Source: Prevotellaceae bacterium UBA6417 | GTDB lineage: Bacteria > Bacteroidota > Bacteroidia > Bacteroidales > Bacteroidaceae | DNA: 37,540 nucleotides | Assembly: GCA_002439755.1 (NCBI GenBank) | Contig: DJPH01000032.1 | Span: 1-37,540, forward strand | Direction of reading: 5' to 3' | Shown: positions 7,614 to 15,447 of the stretch, in pieces | Layout: the number at the start of each line of letters is the position of its first letter | How positions within the stretch are numbered: position 1 is the stretch's first letter | Notes under the pieces: generated by a model | The model's database searches: none | Seen by the model: the letters and a program-made list of their open reading frames with translations, nothing else | Told to the model about the DNA's origin: nothing | Made by a program: the position numbers and the translations under genes

Positions 7614-9716
7614 ATGTACAACCTGCTCTCCCAAAACATACAATACCTGCGCGGGGTTGGTCCTGCCAGAGCCCATATACTGAATAACGAGCTCGACGTG
7701 TTCACGGTGGGCGATTTGTTGCATTGCTTTCCGCTGAGATACATAGACCGCTCAAAGATATATACCATCAGTGCCTTGTCTGAGGAGATGCAGTATGTGC
7801 AGTTGCGCGGACAAATCATAGATGTGAGCGAAGAGGGCAAGGGACGTACGCGACGCATCGAGGCTGTGTTTGCCGATGGCACGGGAACGGTGCGCCTGGT
7901 TTGGTTCAATGCCCTGAAGTTTGTTAAGCGAAGCCTTAAGTTACATACCACCTATCTGTTGCTGGGCAAGCCCACCTTGTTCAATGGTTCGTTCAACATG
8001 GCCCACCCGGAGCTCGAAGCAATCGACGAACAAAAGCCTCGGCCTGTCATGGGGCTGCGTCCCGTCTATCGCGTCACCGAGGCCATGAGGCGCGGGGGCA
8101 TTACCTCGCATGTCATGGAAGAACTCATTGCAGGTGTATGGCAGCAACTTGGCAAGGGCGACATTCCCGAGACATTGCCCGATTATTTCCTGCATCGATA
8201 TGGCCTTGCTCCGATTGAAGAAACGCTCAAGCAGATTCACCATCCCGATGATTTGCACAAACTGCCTCACTATGAAGAACGACTGAAGTTTGAAGAATTG
8301 TTTTACCTGCAGCTCAACATTGCCAGCTATGCAAGGAACAGAACCCGGAAATACCGCGGTCTTCCTTTTAAAGCCATTGGTCAGTATTTCCTGCGTTTCT
8401 ATAATGAAAGACTGCCTTTCAGTCTCACCGAAGCCCAAAAGCGGGTGGTTCGCGAGATAAGACGTGACGTAGGAAGCGGCCGACAGATGAACAGATTGCT
8501 GCAAGGTGACGTGGGAAGCGGCAAGACCATCGTGGCAACCATGGCCATGCTCATGGCTGTCGACAACGGCTTTCAGGCCTGTCTGATGGCTCCTACCGAG
8601 ATATTGGCAGGCCAGCATTGCGCTACGTTGCGTAGGATGCTGGCAGATATCGGCATCAGGGTGGAGCTGCTCACGTCGGCAGTCAAGGGCAAAAGGCGCG
8701 AAGACATCCTGAGAGGGGTTTCCGACGGCAGCGTACAGATACTGGTAGGCACTCATGCCGTGCTGGGCGATGTGGTCAGCTTCTGCAATCTGGGCCTGGC
8801 AGTTATCGACGAGCAGCACCGCTTCGGTGTGGTGCAGCGTTCGCGTTTGTGGTTGAAAAACAATGTTCCGCCGCATGTGCTTGTCATGACGGCAACACCC
8901 ATACCGCGCACCCTTGCCATGACTGTGTATGGCGATTTGGATGTGTCGGTGATAGACGAACTGCCACCCGGGCGCAAACCCATCAAAACACTGCATTTTT
9001 ATGATTCCAGCATCGACCGCCTGTTGGCTCTCATACGCAGCGAGGCAGGCAAGGGTCACCAGATATACTTTGTCTATCCCCTGATAAAGGAAAGCGAAAA
9101 GCTTGACCTCAAGAATCTTGAAAAGGGATATGAAAGGATATCCTCCCTGTTGCCCGAACTGAAGACCGGTATGCTTCATGGCAAGATGAAAAACGCAGAC
9201 AAGGATGCAGTCATGCAGGCCTTCGTCAGCAAAGAGTTTCAGATCTTGGTGTCAACCACCGTGATAGAGGTTGGGGTCGATGTGCCTGCGGCCTCGGTCA
9301 TGGTCATTGTCAATGCCGAACGTTTCGGTTTGGCCCAGCTGCATCAGCTGCGTGGAAGGGTAGGTAGGGGAGCCGAGCAGTCCTATTGTATACTTGTCAC
9401 GGGCAGCCAGTTGTCGGAAAACACCCGCAGGCGTGTCGAAATCATGTGTGAAACCACCGATGGTTTCAGAATTGCCGAGGAGGATCTGAAGCTGCGAGGC
9501 CCCGGCGACCTGGAGGGAACGCAGCAGAGCGGCATATTGTTTGACCTGAAAATGGCCTGCATCACCAGAGATGCCGACCTGATGGAAAAGGCACGTGAGG
9601 CAGCACTCAGGCTGCTCGATGAAGACCCTGCTGCCAATCAGCCCCAAAATCAATTGATATGGCAGCAGTTACAACAGCTGCGAAAAGACAGTGTTGACTG
9701 GTCCTCCATATCATAA
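7614..9716 (+). CDS. recG: ATP-dependent DNA helicase RecG
   Basis: 700 residues, full length. This is a superfamily 2 helicase that remodels stalled replication forks and branch-migrates Holliday junctions. The N-terminal wedge/OB domain (residues 1-250, starting LSQNIQYLRGVGPARAHIL) precedes helicase motifs Q (FSLTEAQKRVVREI), I (QGDVGSGKT), II (DEQHRFGV), III (MTATPIPRTLA), and VI (QLRGRVGRG). The C-terminal LKLRGPGDLEGTQQSG segment is characteristic. It is the third gene of the pdxJ-ispD-recG unit. No hairpin terminator is evident in the short gap after it. Confidence 0.97.
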   Translation: MYNLLSQNIQYLRGVGPARAHILNNELDVFTVGDLLHCFPLRYIDRSKIYTISALSEEMQYVQLRGQIIDVSEEGKGRTRRIEAVFADGTGTVRLVWFNALKFVKRSLKLHTTYLLLGKPTLFNGSFNMAHPELEAIDEQKPRPVMGLRPVYRVTEAMRRGGITSHVMEELIAGVWQQLGKGDIPETLPDYFLHRYGLAPIEETLKQIHHPDDLHKLPHYEERLKFEELFYLQLNIASYARNRTRKYRGLPFKAIGQYFLRFYNERLPFSLTEAQKRVVREIRRDVGSGRQMNRLLQGDVGSGKTIVATMAMLMAVDNGFQACLMAPTEILAGQHCATLRRMLADIGIRVELLTSAVKGKRREDILRGVSDGSVQILVGTHAVLGDVVSFCNLGLAVIDEQHRFGVVQRSRLWLKNNVPPHVLVMTATPIPRTLAMTVYGDLDVSVIDELPPGRKPIKTLHFYDSSIDRLLALIRSEAGKGHQIYFVYPLIKESEKLDLKNLEKGYERISSLLPELKTGMLHGKMKNADKDAVMQAFVSKEFQILVSTTVIEVGVDVPAASVMVIVNAERFGLAQLHQLRGRVGRGAEQSYCILVTGSQLSENTRRRVEIMCETTDGFRIAEEDLKLRGPGDLEGTQQSGILFDLKMACITRDADLMEKAREAALRLLDEDPAANQPQNQLIWQQLQQLRKDSVDWSSIS

Positions 9717-9762
9717 AACTAATAAAAATGCTGTTTTGCTTGCTTTAGTGAACAAAAATCCC

Positions 9763-9770
9763 TATATTTG
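9763..9770 (+). promoter_or_regulatory. -7 element for the M23 peptidase gene
   Basis: TATATTTG at 9763-9770 predicts a start near 9777. That lies downstream of the TTG codon at 9773 and so supports the ATG at 9788. A TTTG occurs at 9735-9738, but the spacing of 24 bp is long. Confidence 0.55.
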
Positions 9771-9787
9771 CATTGTCAGAGAAGATA

Positions 9788-10702
9788 ATGAGGAAAACAA
9801 TCAAAGCAGCCATAGCCCTTGTCTTGACAGGGGCATCTTTCGTTAATGTCAGCGGGCAAGACCTGATGGCCCGGCAAGCCAATATGGACAGGCAACTAAA
9901 GGCCGTTGACTCCGTCAGTCTGCAACGTGTCATCCATAAAGAGATGTCGCAGATGGTATCCAACCTGTATCCAACATGGACCAACGATCATGTCGATGCC
10001 TATAAAGGCATACCCAAGCCTGCACACTTCAAGATTGACCTGCGCGACTTCACCATGCCTACCCCAAGCCGTACAATCACTTCAAACTATGGTTACCGGC
10101 GTCGTTTCCGCAGGGAGCACAAGGGGATAGACATAAAGCTCTATACCGGCGACACTGTGGTGGCAGCCTTCAGCGGCAAGGTGCGCATAGTGGACTATGA
10201 CCGTGGAGGCTTCGGCAATTACATTGTGGTGCGTCATCCCAACGGACTTGAAACAGTCTACGGTCACCTCTCCAAGCATCTGGTGGAGCAAGACCAGTAT
10301 GTCAAGTCGGGGCAGCCTATCGGCTTGGGTGGCAATACGGGGTTCTCGTTTGGCAGCCATCTGCATTTTGAAACCCGGCTGTTAGGGGAACCCATCGATC
10401 CTGCCTTGCTCTTCGATTTTGCACGTCAGGATGTTACGGGTGACTACTATATCTATCGCAACGAAAAGGCCCTGCTGGCATCCAACGACAACCAGTCGGC
10501 CCGGCTGGCCGACAACGGCAATGCAGGCAACAAAGCTGCCGACGACAACCAGTCGGCTCCTACCTATCATAAAGTGAAGCAGGGCGACACGCTTTATTCC
10601 ATAGCCATGGCGTGCGGGCTCAGCGTAAAGGCTCTTTGCAGGCTCAACGGGCTTTCTGGACGTTCCAAGCTGCGAATAGGGCAGATACTAAAATGCAAAT
10701 AA
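9788..10702 (+). CDS. Secreted M23 family metallopeptidase with LysM domain
   Basis: 304 residues from the ATG at 9788 (an in-frame TTG at 9773 is probably untranslated). A signal peptide (IKAAIALVLTGASFVNVSG) leads to a lysostaphin-like M23 domain in the central third. Its zinc ligands are visible in HKGID (HxxxD) and SHLHFE (HxH), with SNYGYRRRFRREHKG and YGHLS in between. After a low-complexity linker (DNQSARLADNGNAGNKAADDNQSA, with the DNQSA repeat), a LysM module closes the protein (HKVKQGDTLYSIA ... LRIGQILKC). Such proteins hydrolyse cross-links in peptidoglycan, or activate amidases, in the periplasm. The last catalytic residues are intact, so activity is plausible. It is followed by a strong hairpin and is likely monocistronic. 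Confidence 0.93.
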   Translation: MRKTIKAAIALVLTGASFVNVSGQDLMARQANMDRQLKAVDSVSLQRVIHKEMSQMVSNLYPTWTNDHVDAYKGIPKPAHFKIDLRDFTMPTPSRTITSNYGYRRRFRREHKGIDIKLYTGDTVVAAFSGKVRIVDYDRGGFGNYIVVRHPNGLETVYGHLSKHLVEQDQYVKSGQPIGLGGNTGFSFGSHLHFETRLLGEPIDPALLFDFARQDVTGDYYIYRNEKALLASNDNQSARLADNGNAGNKAADDNQSAPTYHKVKQGDTLYSIAMACGLSVKALCRLNGLSGRSKLRIGQILKCK

Positions 10703-10749
10703 TCAGATATCATAGACATTCTTAGTCTTTTCAAGATGCAACTTGTTGT

Positions 10750-10785
10750 GGCCGTCGGCTTACTTGTCTTTCAAGTCCGGCGGCC
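10750..10785 (+). terminator. Hairpin terminator after the M23 gene
   Basis: GGCCGTCGG (10750-10758) pairs with CCGGCGGCC (10777-10785), with one G-U pair. An inner ACTTG/CAAGT stem closes a TCTTT loop. A T-rich tail (TTGTTGTTAATTT) follows. It separates the M23 transcript from array B. Confidence 0.7.
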
Positions 10786-10840
10786 TTGTTGTTAATTTGT
10801 AAGGTGTTTGTTTTCAAACTATTGGGAGTTTAGTAAAAGG

Positions 10841-10993
10841 TCTGTACAGATCGGGCGTGCGATGTGTACAGATCGCAGGGTGCGATGCGTCAAGTTGTTG
10901 CCTGCGATGTGTACAGACCGTAGGGTGCGATGTGTACAGATCGCAGGGTGCAATGCGTCAAGTTGTTGCCTGCGATGTGTACAGACCGTAAGG
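10841..10993. repeat. Repeat array B: TGCGAT-type 23/22-bp units with 68-bp higher-order duplication
   Basis: Units start at 10858, 10881, 10903, 10926, 10949 and 10971, with lengths 23, 22, 23, 23, 22 and 23. Units of the main type read TGCGAT-n-TGTACA-n-ATCGCA, a palindrome built like the GTTTC palindromes of arrays A and C but with different arms. The 22-bp unit has CGTCAAGTTGTTGCC in place of the core. The first three units (68 bp) are repeated almost exactly as the last three, so the array grew by duplication of a three-unit block. A half unit with TGTACA precedes at 10841. It sits between the M23 terminator and the PBP promoter, in the 481-bp gap 10703-11183. Confidence 0.9.
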
Positions 10994-11143
10994 TGCAGTC
11001 TGCCGGACCATGGTTTCTTGTCTGCCGACCTTCCGGAGTAGAAAAGCAAGACTGTAGGCAGATGCAGGCCTTCTGCAGGTGGGTTTGCATGCCGGTTTTA
11101 AATCTTTAAATGGTGAAAGTGAGGGTAAACCAAGGGAAAATAG

Positions 11144-11151
11144 TAAATTTG
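11144..11151 (+). promoter_or_regulatory. -7 element for the PBP1A-kdsB-MORN-glgB run
   Basis: TAAATTTG at 11144-11151 predicts a start near 11157 and a leader of about 27 nt to the ATG at 11184. It also rules out the upstream in-frame ATG at 11079. There is no clear -33 TTTG. Confidence 0.5.
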
Positions 11152-11183
11152 CGAAGTGTAAACCATGCAACATAAAACGATTG

Positions 11184-13496
11184 ATGAAAGTTAGAATAAT
11201 ACGCTTCTTATGGGGACTTCTGGCAGTGCTTGTCATAGGCACCACGCTCTTCTTCACTGCCATATGGCGGGGCTGGATAGGCTATGTGCCCCCTATTGAG
11301 GAGCTGGAAAACCCGATTAGCAAGTTTGCATCACAGATTGTCAGTTCGGACGGTGTACTGATGGGAACGTGGTCACTCAATGAGAACCGCATTTTCGTTA
11401 ACCACGATGACATAGCTCCCTGCATGTTCCAGGCCTTGGTAGCCACCGAAGACAAACGTTTCTACCATCATTCGGGCATCGATTTCAGGTCGGTGATGCG
11501 TGCCATCGTCAAACGCGGACTGCTGGGCCATGCCAATGCAGGAGGTGGAAGCACCATAACGCAGCAGCTGGCCAAGCAACTATACACATCAACGGCATCG
11601 AGCTCTACCGAACGCATCCTGCAGAAAGCCATAGAATGGGTCATAGCAGTCAAGCTGGAACGCTACTACTCGAAAGACGAGATACTGACCCTTTATCTCA
11701 ACTATTTTGATTTTCTTCACCATGCCGTGGGCATCAAAACGGCAGCACGTGTATATTTCAACAAAAATCCCAAAGACCTCACCGTGCCCGAAGCCGCCAT
11801 GCTGGTGGGCATGTGCAAGAACCCGGCCTATTTCAACCCTGTGCGCAATCCCGAACGTGTACTCGAACGGCGCAACCTTGTGCTGCGGCTGATGGCCGAC
11901 GAAGGCTACCTTACAGAGCCCGAATGCCATGCCTGGCAGCAAGCTCCGCTGGGGCTCGACTTCCAACGTATATCCCACAAAGAGGGACTTGCCACCTACC
12001 TTCGCGAATATCTCCGCCATATCATGACTGCCAATAAGCCGGACAAGAGCCGCTATGCTTCCTGGCAGCGGCAAGAGTTCTATGACGATTCCATCGCATG
12101 GGAGACAAATCCCTTGTATGGATGGTGCAACAAGAACTTCAAGAAAGACGGTTCTCCTTACAACATCTATACCGACGGACTGCGCATACATACCTCGGTC
12201 AACTCGCGCATGCAACGCTATGCCGAAGAAGCTGTGCGCGAACATCTGACGGGATATCTGCAGCCCAACTTTGAAAAGGCCAAGAAGCATTCGCCCTCAT
12301 TCCCCTTTTCAAGCTCGCTGACCAAGCAGCAAATCAAGGACATCATCCGTAAGAACATCCTGCAAAGCGACCGCTACCGCAAGCTGAAAAGCGATGGAAT
12401 GAGCGAAGAAGACATCAACAGGAACTTCCGCAAAAAGATACCGATGACCATCTTCACCTATCACGGAGATGTGGATACCACCATGTCGCCCCTTGACTCC
12501 ATCATGTACTACAAATCGTTCCTGCGCGCCGGCTTCATGTCTATGGATCCCATGACAGGCGAAGTAAAGGCATATGTGGGCGGATTGGACTATGCCAACT
12601 TCCAGTATGACATGTGTATGATGGGACGACGCCAGATAGGTTCGACCATCAAGCCCTACCTCTATGCCTTGGCCATGGAAAACGGCTACTCGCCATGCGA
12701 CGAAGCTCCCAATGTGCAGCAGACATATATGGTGGGCGACAAGCCATGGACACCCCGCAATGCCAGCAAAGAACGATATGGGCAGATGGTGACACTCAAG
12801 TGGGGGCTCTCGCATTCAAACAACTGGATATCGGCCTATCTCATGAGCAAGCTCAATCCGCATGCCCTGGTATCGCTCATCCGTTCGTTCGGTGTCAACT
12901 CGCTCGACATTTATCCCTCCATGTCGTTGTGTCTGGGCACTTGCGATATTTCTGTGGCCGAAATGGTCAGTGCCTACACAGCCTTTGTCAACAAGGGCAT
13001 ACGTACGGCACCTGTGCTGGTGACAAGAATAGAAAACAATGCAGGTGAAACGGTTGCCACCTTCCGTCCACGCCTGAACGAAGTCATCAGTGCCGAAAGC
13101 TCCTACAAAATGCTCGAAATGCTGCAGGCCGTCATCAATGAAGGCACAGGCCGGCGCCTGAGATTCAAGTATCAGCTGACCGGACCCATAGGCGGCAAAA
13201 CAGGAACTACCAACAGCAACTCCGACGGATGGTTCATCGGATTCGTGCCGCGTCTGGTCTCAGGCTGCTGGGTCGGCGGAGAAAATCGCGACATACATTT
13301 CGACGAAATGCGCATGGGACAAGGTGCCACCATGGCATTGCCCATATGGGCAAAATACATGAAGAAAGTATTTTCCGACAAATCGCTGGGCTATAAGAGC
13401 GACGAGCAATTCAACATTCCCGAAGACTTCCAGCTCTGCGACAAGGCAGCCAACGACTCGATCACAGACAACGGAATCGACGACATATTCCAATAA
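11184..13496 (+). CDS. Penicillin-binding protein 1A (bifunctional class A PBP)
   Basis: 770 residues from the ATG at 11184, chosen because it directly precedes the membrane anchor (IRFLWGLLAVLVIGTTLFF) and follows the promoter. The glycosyltransferase (GT51) domain has the catalytic Glu89 in EDKRFY and the GGSTITQQLAKQL block (121-133). The transpeptidase domain has Ser487 in STIK (487-490), SNN (545-547) and KTG (672-674). The enzyme polymerises lipid II into glycan strands and cross-links the peptides in the periplasm. It heads a close-packed plus-strand run with kdsB, a MORN protein, glgB and a membrane protein. A charged insert (about 365-430) separates the two catalytic domains. Confidence 0.95.
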   Translation: MKVRIIRFLWGLLAVLVIGTTLFFTAIWRGWIGYVPPIEELENPISKFASQIVSSDGVLMGTWSLNENRIFVNHDDIAPCMFQALVATEDKRFYHHSGIDFRSVMRAIVKRGLLGHANAGGGSTITQQLAKQLYTSTASSSTERILQKAIEWVIAVKLERYYSKDEILTLYLNYFDFLHHAVGIKTAARVYFNKNPKDLTVPEAAMLVGMCKNPAYFNPVRNPERVLERRNLVLRLMADEGYLTEPECHAWQQAPLGLDFQRISHKEGLATYLREYLRHIMTANKPDKSRYASWQRQEFYDDSIAWETNPLYGWCNKNFKKDGSPYNIYTDGLRIHTSVNSRMQRYAEEAVREHLTGYLQPNFEKAKKHSPSFPFSSSLTKQQIKDIIRKNILQSDRYRKLKSDGMSEEDINRNFRKKIPMTIFTYHGDVDTTMSPLDSIMYYKSFLRAGFMSMDPMTGEVKAYVGGLDYANFQYDMCMMGRRQIGSTIKPYLYALAMENGYSPCDEAPNVQQTYMVGDKPWTPRNASKERYGQMVTLKWGLSHSNNWISAYLMSKLNPHALVSLIRSFGVNSLDIYPSMSLCLGTCDISVAEMVSAYTAFVNKGIRTAPVLVTRIENNAGETVATFRPRLNEVISAESSYKMLEMLQAVINEGTGRRLRFKYQLTGPIGGKTGTTNSNSDGWFIGFVPRLVSGCWVGGENRDIHFDEMRMGQGATMALPIWAKYMKKVFSDKSLGYKSDEQFNIPEDFQLCDKAANDSITDNGIDDIFQ

Positions 13497-13515
13497 CCAC
13501 CAACAGTAGACAACA

Positions 13516-14280
13516 ATGATTTCCACAAAATACATAGCCATCATACCGGCCCGTTACGCCTCTTCGCGCTTTCCCGCAAAACCATTGGCCATACTCGGCG
13601 GAAAGCCCGTTATACAATGGGTCTACGAAAGGGTAAACACAGTGTTCCAAAACCTTCTTGTCGCTACCGACGATGAAAGGATCTACGGTTGTGTCACTGC
13701 ATTCGGCGGAAATGCCGTGATGACAAGGGCAGACCATCGCAGTGGAACCGACCGTTGTTATGAAGCATATCTTAACAGCAAAAGCAAAGCAGAGGTGGTG
13801 GTAAACATACAAGGCGACGAACCTTTTATTCATTCCGAACAATTGGAAACGGTAACCCATTGTTTTGATGATGAAGCATGTCAAATAGCCACCCTGATAA
13901 AGCCTTTCAAGTCAACCGATACCCTTGACGCACTGTTGAATCCGAACAGCCCGAAAGTAGTCGTCGACAAAAAAGGCTATGCCATGTACTTCAGCCGTTC
14001 TGTGATTCCATTCTTGAGAAATGTGCCCAAAGACGACTGGCTGAAAAAGCATACATATTATAAGCATATCGGTCTGTATGCCTATAGGGCGGAAGTGCTG
14101 AAGCAAATCACTGAAATGCAGCAAACGCCGTTGGAGCTGTGCGAATCATTGGAGCAATTGCGCTGGCTGGAGCACGGCCTGAAGATAAAAACGGCTCTCA
14201 CCAACCGCGAAACCATAGGCATTGACACCCCTGAAGACTTGAAAAGGGCAGAACAATTTCTGAAGACAATGCAACAATAA
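13516..14280 (+). CDS. kdsB: 3-deoxy-manno-octulosonate cytidylyltransferase
   Basis: 254 residues, full length. It activates KDO as CMP-KDO for the lipopolysaccharide inner core; it is cytosolic. Motifs are IIPARYASSRFPAKPLA (nucleotide-binding loop), VATDDERI, MTRADHRSGTDRC, VVNIQGDEPFI (metal/KDO site), and the C-terminal IGIDTPEDLKRAEQFL. It starts 19 bp after the PBP stop, so it is very probably co-transcribed. This links peptidoglycan and LPS precursor synthesis in one unit. Confidence 0.97.
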   Translation: MISTKYIAIIPARYASSRFPAKPLAILGGKPVIQWVYERVNTVFQNLLVATDDERIYGCVTAFGGNAVMTRADHRSGTDRCYEAYLNSKSKAEVVVNIQGDEPFIHSEQLETVTHCFDDEACQIATLIKPFKSTDTLDALLNPNSPKVVVDKKGYAMYFSRSVIPFLRNVPKDDWLKKHTYYKHIGLYAYRAEVLKQITEMQQTPLELCESLEQLRWLEHGLKIKTALTNRETIGIDTPEDLKRAEQFLKTMQQ

Positions 14281-14308
14281 TCACTCACCAAGAAGGGAAT
14301 CAGGCAAT

Positions 14309-15430
14309 ATGAATAAACACATAAACACGATTATAGCCTTGCTGTTAATGCCATTCGGCATTACATCGAGTGCACAGAAAATAAAGATAGGCACATATAC
14401 ATTCAAAGACGGTGCCGTGTATCAAGGGGATTTGGTCGGTGGTCGCCCCCACGGAAAAGGGCGTACAGAGTTTAAGAACGGCGACATTTATGAAGGGGAG
14501 TATGTCAAGGGAAAACGCCAAGGCAAGGGTGTGTACTCGTTTCCCGACGGAGAGAAATATGACGGTGAATGGTTTCAAGACCAGCAACACGGACATGGCA
14601 CCTACTACTTCATGAACAACAACCGTTACGACGGCCTTTGGTATCGCGACTATCAGCAAGGAGAAGGCAAGATGTATTACTATAACGGCGACAGCTATAC
14701 CGGAGACTGGAAACAGGACAAGCGCGACGGGCACGGCACATATGTCTATAAGAACGGAGCCTCGTATGTGGGCGAATGGAAAGATGACAAGAAATGCGGC
14801 ACCGGAACTTTCATATGGCCGGACGGATCGACCTATAAAGGAGACTGGGCCAACAACCAGCGCAATGGCAAAGGCACGTTCAGTTATGCCGACGGTGACG
14901 AATATCGTGGCGACTGGGTCGACGATATCCAGCAAGGAAAAGGCATCTATCGTTTCAAGAACGGCAATGTCTATGAAGGCGAATATGTGCAGGGCGAACG
15001 CACGGGAACCGGAGTCTTCACCTTCAATAACGGTAATAAATATGTAGGACATTTCCTGAACGGGGAACAAAACGGTGAAGGAACATATACATGGAAGAAT
15101 GGTGCCGAATATAAGGGCCACTGGGTCAAGAACCAACGCGACGGGCAAGGCACTTACAAATGGACTAACGGCGACACCTATCAAGGGGGATGGTCGAAAG
15201 GAAAAATGCAAGGCGAAGGCATACTGCGCCTGGCCAATGGTACAAAATTCAAAGGTTCGTTCAAAAACGGAGTGAAAGACGGCAAATGTATTGAGGAAGA
15301 TAAAGACGGGCTCCGCTTTGAAGGAACATATAAGGACGGACAACGGCACGGAGATTTCGTAGAAAAAGACAGGAATGGCAACGTAGTGCGCAAGGGAACC
15401 TACGATCATGGCCTGGCCATAGATAACTGA
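14309..15430 (+). CDS. Secreted MORN-repeat protein (14 repeats)
   Basis: 373 residues. A signal peptide (MNKHINTIIALLLMPFGITSSAQ) is followed by about 14 consecutive 23-residue MORN repeats of the form FxNGxxYxGxWxxGxxxGxGxY, running nearly to the C-terminus. The last two (LRLANGTKFKGSF, GLRFEGTYKDG) are diverged. The central repeats are highly regular. MORN repeats make an elongated beta-sheet used as a scaffold or lipid-contacting surface; no enzymatic domain is present. Export implies a periplasmic or surface role. It lies 28 bp after kdsB and 17 bp before glgB, so it shares their transcript, but its function in that setting is unknown. Confidence 0.9.
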   Translation: MNKHINTIIALLLMPFGITSSAQKIKIGTYTFKDGAVYQGDLVGGRPHGKGRTEFKNGDIYEGEYVKGKRQGKGVYSFPDGEKYDGEWFQDQQHGHGTYYFMNNNRYDGLWYRDYQQGEGKMYYYNGDSYTGDWKQDKRDGHGTYVYKNGASYVGEWKDDKKCGTGTFIWPDGSTYKGDWANNQRNGKGTFSYADGDEYRGDWVDDIQQGKGIYRFKNGNVYEGEYVQGERTGTGVFTFNNGNKYVGHFLNGEQNGEGTYTWKNGAEYKGHWVKNQRDGQGTYKWTNGDTYQGGWSKGKMQGEGILRLANGTKFKGSFKNGVKDGKCIEEDKDGLRFEGTYKDGQRHGDFVEKDRNGNVVRKGTYDHGLAIDN

Positions 15431-15447
15431 TTTGAAACTCTACTATA

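Noticed and set aside
7941..9179. 412-residue minus-strand ORF
   Set aside because: Complete shadow of recG, with His/Gln-rich composition and no recognisable domain.
14345..15409. 354-residue minus-strand ORF with hydrophobic repeats
   Set aside because: Antisense of the MORN repeats, and its periodicity simply mirrors them.
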